NCBI GenBank assembly: GCA_030836725.1
Contig: JAUPLV010000089.1
Span: 1 to 8,458 of the forward strand
Length of the DNA stretch: 8,458 nucleotides
Direction of reading: 5' to 3'
DNA from: Pseudomonadota bacterium
GTDB taxonomy: Bacteria > Pseudomonadota > Gammaproteobacteria > Burkholderiales > Thiobacillaceae
Shown here in pieces: positions 6,491-8,458 of the stretch; position 1 is the stretch's first letter; each line of letters begins with the position of its first letter. Both the position numbers and the translations under genes were made by a program. The notes under the pieces are model-generated. The model was not told the DNA's origin, ran no database searches, and saw only the letters and a list, made by a program, of their open reading frames with translations.

Positions 6491-8458
6491 TCAATCCGTC
6501 CGTGTCGGGCTCGGGCTGACGTCGCAAGGGAAGTAGCGCAGGCTGTTCGAGCCCGCCACCGGATCGAAATATTCGCCGTCGATCAGGCGGTTGGCATCGC
6601 CCGCCCCATCCGCGAATTGCCACCAGCCGTACTGCGCGCACAGCACTTCCGGCGCGAGATGCTTGTCCAGTCTTGCACGTGCCCGCATCCTGCCTCTCGC
6701 CGTGGCCACCTCCACCCAGTCGCCATCGCGGATGCCCCGGCCTGCCGCCGTCTGCGGATTGATTTCCACCAGCGGCTCGGGCATTAGGCGCCGTAGCGAG
6801 GGCTGGTTGCGCTGCTGGCTGTGGCAGTACTGCGGCCATTTGGCGGTGGTCAGGGTGAGGGGGAAATCCGCGCCGCGCGGCACGGCCGGGGCGACGAAAT
6901 CGGGCAGCGGGTCCTGCCCCGCCGCGCGCAAGCGCTCGCTGTGGAACTCGACCCGGCCGCTGGGCGTGGCGAAGCCGCTTTGCCGGTATTTCCGGTAGCG
7001 GGTTTCCAGCGGCAGCGCGACGCCTCTCCGCTCGGCGCGCAGGCGCTCGGCCGTGATGCCGGTTGGCGCCAGCACGTGGGCCAGCGCCTTGCCGGGGTCG
7101 CCGTCGAAGAACTGATCGGCGAGGCCCAGGCGTTTAGCCAGTTCGAACACGATCCAGGTGTCGGAACGGCTTTCCCCCCGGGGAGAAACGAAGGCGGGAC
7201 GCAACTGGACATGCGCCTCGGCTGCCGCGCTGACCTGGAACCCCGCCTGCAGGCCCTCGCGCTCCCAGGCGGTGCACACCGGCAGGAGCAGGTCGGCATG
7301 GCGCGCGGTGGGCGTCGCGAAAAGCTCGGCCAGGACGAAGAAATCCAGCTTTTCCAGCGCTTCCCCGGCCAGGCGGGTATTGGGCTTGGAGAGCAGGAAA
7401 TTGCTGCCGAAGGAAATGAAGCAGGAAACCGGGTAGGGCTGGCCCTCGACGATGGCGCGGAACAGGTCGCGGGTCGTGACCCAGCCTTTCCGCGACGGGC
7501 CGTGGGGGCGCAGGCCGAGGCCCAGGGTCAGCGCCCGCTCTTCCGGGGCGACCGTCTCAAAACCCATGACATCGGCCACCGGCGGCTTGCTGAACCAGAC
7601 ATTGCCGCCGGGAGCATCGAGACAGCCGGTCAGGGCATACAGCGCGGCGATGGCGCGTCCGCTCTGGGTGGCGTTGCTGTGCTGGCAGGTGCCGGTCCAG
7701 GTGAAGAACGACAGGGGCAGGTGATTGGAAATGAGGTGCGCTGCCTGAAGGATTTGTTCCTCCGGGACGCCGGTTTCTTCGGCCACTTTCTCCGGAGGCC
7801 AGGCCCGGCAGCGCTCGGCGAGGCGTTCGAACACCGGCCGGCAGGTCACCGGGCCGCGCAGGGTGTCGACGCTGTAGCGCCCTTCCAGCGCCAGAACGCC
7901 CGCCTCATCCGTATTGGGCGGGCGACGGGGGCAGGCTATGGCCTGGTTTGCAATCAAGTCCCAGGCGATTAAACATTCCGGGTCGCCGTTTGCGCCCAGG
8001 TCGGCCGCGGTCAGTGGCTGCCCGGTTTCCTCCGAAACCAGGAAGGGGGCGTCGCTCCAGCGCATGACGAAATCGCGGTCGAACTGCCCGCTTTCCAGCA
8101 ATGCGTTGGCTAGCCCCAGGGCCAGCGCCCCGTCGCTGCCCGGCCGGGGCCGTAGCCACAGGTCGGCGGCACCCGCCAGTCCGGCGCGGCGCGGGTCCAC
8201 CACGATCAGTTTGGCGCCGCGCTTCTGCGCTTCCCGCACCAATGTGGCCTGGGAGAGCCAAGAGATGGCCGGGTTGAAACCCCACAGCAGGATGCAGCCG
8301 GTATGCGCGTAGTCGGGCATGCCGATGCCCGCGCCGAAGGTGTAGGCGGGCGCGAAATCCTTGTGCCAGTTGCAGTTCTCGGTGGCGAACACCAGGTTGG
8401 GGCTCTTGCAGGCATGGGCGAGGCGATGGATCCAGGCAAAGCTGTCGGCAACCGCCGT
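6491..8458 (-). CDS. molybdopterin-dependent oxidoreductase, catalytic subunit (5' end outside window)
   Basis: The C-terminal 655 residues of a DMSO-reductase-superfamily enzyme are present. The frame is open to the right edge, so the start and any N-terminal 4Fe-4S domain lie beyond it. The likely Mo-ligand region is TENCNWHKDFAPAYTFG, with Cys at visible residue 29, followed by the typical ILLWGFNPA and VVDPRR pterin-domain segments. Further along are GTCQHSNATQSGRA and LTGCLDAPGGN, common to the superfamily. The C-terminal molydopterin dinucleotide-binding domain (about 534-655) contains LTTAKWPQYCHSQQRN and VEINPQTAAGRGI. A Cys ligand points toward formate dehydrogenase/Nap/Phs/Psr-like groups rather than Ser-ligated DMSO/TMAO reductases. 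I cannot name the substrate. The visible part has no Tat signal; that would lie upstream. The next gene downstream, 121 bases away on the same strand, is a tetraheme cytochrome, a plausible electron partner if the enzyme is periplasmic. Confidence 0.88.
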   Translation of the reverse strand, partial: TAVADSFAWIHRLAHACKSPNLVFATENCNWHKDFAPAYTFGAGIGMPDYAHTGCILLWGFNPAISWLSQATLVREAQKRGAKLIVVDPRRAGLAGAADLWLRPRPGSDGALALGLANALLESGQFDRDFVMRWSDAPFLVSEETGQPLTAADLGANGDPECLIAWDLIANQAIACPRRPPNTDEAGVLALEGRYSVDTLRGPVTCRPVFERLAERCRAWPPEKVAEETGVPEEQILQAAHLISNHLPLSFFTWTGTCQHSNATQSGRAIAALYALTGCLDAPGGNVWFSKPPVADVMGFETVAPEERALTLGLGLRPHGPSRKGWVTTRDLFRAIVEGQPYPVSCFISFGSNFLLSKPNTRLAGEALEKLDFFVLAELFATPTARHADLLLPVCTAWEREGLQAGFQVSAAAEAHVQLRPAFVSPRGESRSDTWIVFELAKRLGLADQFFDGDPGKALAHVLAPTGITAERLRAERRGVALPLETRYRKYRQSGFATPSGRVEFHSERLRAAGQDPLPDFVAPAVPRGADFPLTLTTAKWPQYCHSQQRNQPSLRRLMPEPLVEINPQTAAGRGIRDGDWVEVATARGRMRARARLDKHLAPEVLCAQYGWWQFADGAGDANRLIDGEYFDPVAGSNSLRYFPCDVSPSPTRTD

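Noticed and set aside
6821..7972. Long open frame on the plus strand, opposite the molybdoenzyme gene
   Set aside because: Antisense shadow: Gly/Arg/Gln-rich composition, no domain, and the opposite strand encodes clear molybdopterin-binding motifs.
8390..8392. GTG at 8390-8392 as the start of the molybdoenzyme
   Set aside because: The same frame continues without a stop to the window edge and encodes FAWIHRLAHACKSPNL, in keeping with the family. The gene is therefore cut by the edge, not started here.

Overview
The window reads as a GC-rich (by eye about 60-65%) proteobacterial chromosome segment, most likely betaproteobacterial. The DUF1841 protein at the left edge, the Pat-like acyl-CoA synthetase/GNAT fusion and the multiheme cytochrome c gene suggest a respiratory, metabolically flexible member of that class, possibly of the Nitrosomonadales/Rhodocyclales type. 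The class is an inference from gene content, not from a marker gene. I see no rRNA, tRNA, CRISPR array, insertion sequence or phage gene. Coding density is very high: no gap without a gene exceeds about 125 bases.

Layout, left to right: (1) 11-445 (+), a small DUF1841 protein. (2) 493-3171 (-), a 892-residue protein of the Pat/YfiQ type: an ADP-forming acyl-CoA synthetase module fused to a C-terminal GNAT acetyltransferase. (3) 3172-3295, a 124-base divergent regulatory region with a perfect 6-bp inverted repeat and a good sigma70-like promoter toward the right. (4) 3296-4219 (+), a zinc-dependent histone-deacetylase-family (AcuC/HdaH-like) amidohydrolase. (5) 4197-5774 (-), a membrane-bound diguanylate cyclase with a large two-part periplasmic sensor, overlapping the deacetylase gene tail to tail by 23 bases. 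(6) 5785-6369 (-), an exported tetraheme c-type cytochrome. (7) 6491-8458 (-), the C-terminal 655 residues of a molybdopterin (DMSO-reductase superfamily) oxidoreductase that runs out of the window.

Two functional blocks stand out. The first is a candidate reversible protein-acetylation module: a Pat-like lysine acetyltransferase and a zinc deacetylase share one divergent control region, recalling the acuABC arrangement of Bacillus although the acetyltransferase is of a different architecture. The synthetase half keeps both histidines expected of an active ADP-forming acyl-CoA synthetase, unlike enterobacterial Pat as I recall it. The second is a leftward cluster of molybdoenzyme, periplasmic tetraheme cytochrome and periplasm-sensing diguanylate cyclase. 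The last two are only 10 bases apart, so the cyclase could couple a periplasmic respiratory or redox state to cyclic-di-GMP. The components are all known families; what may be new is how they are combined.
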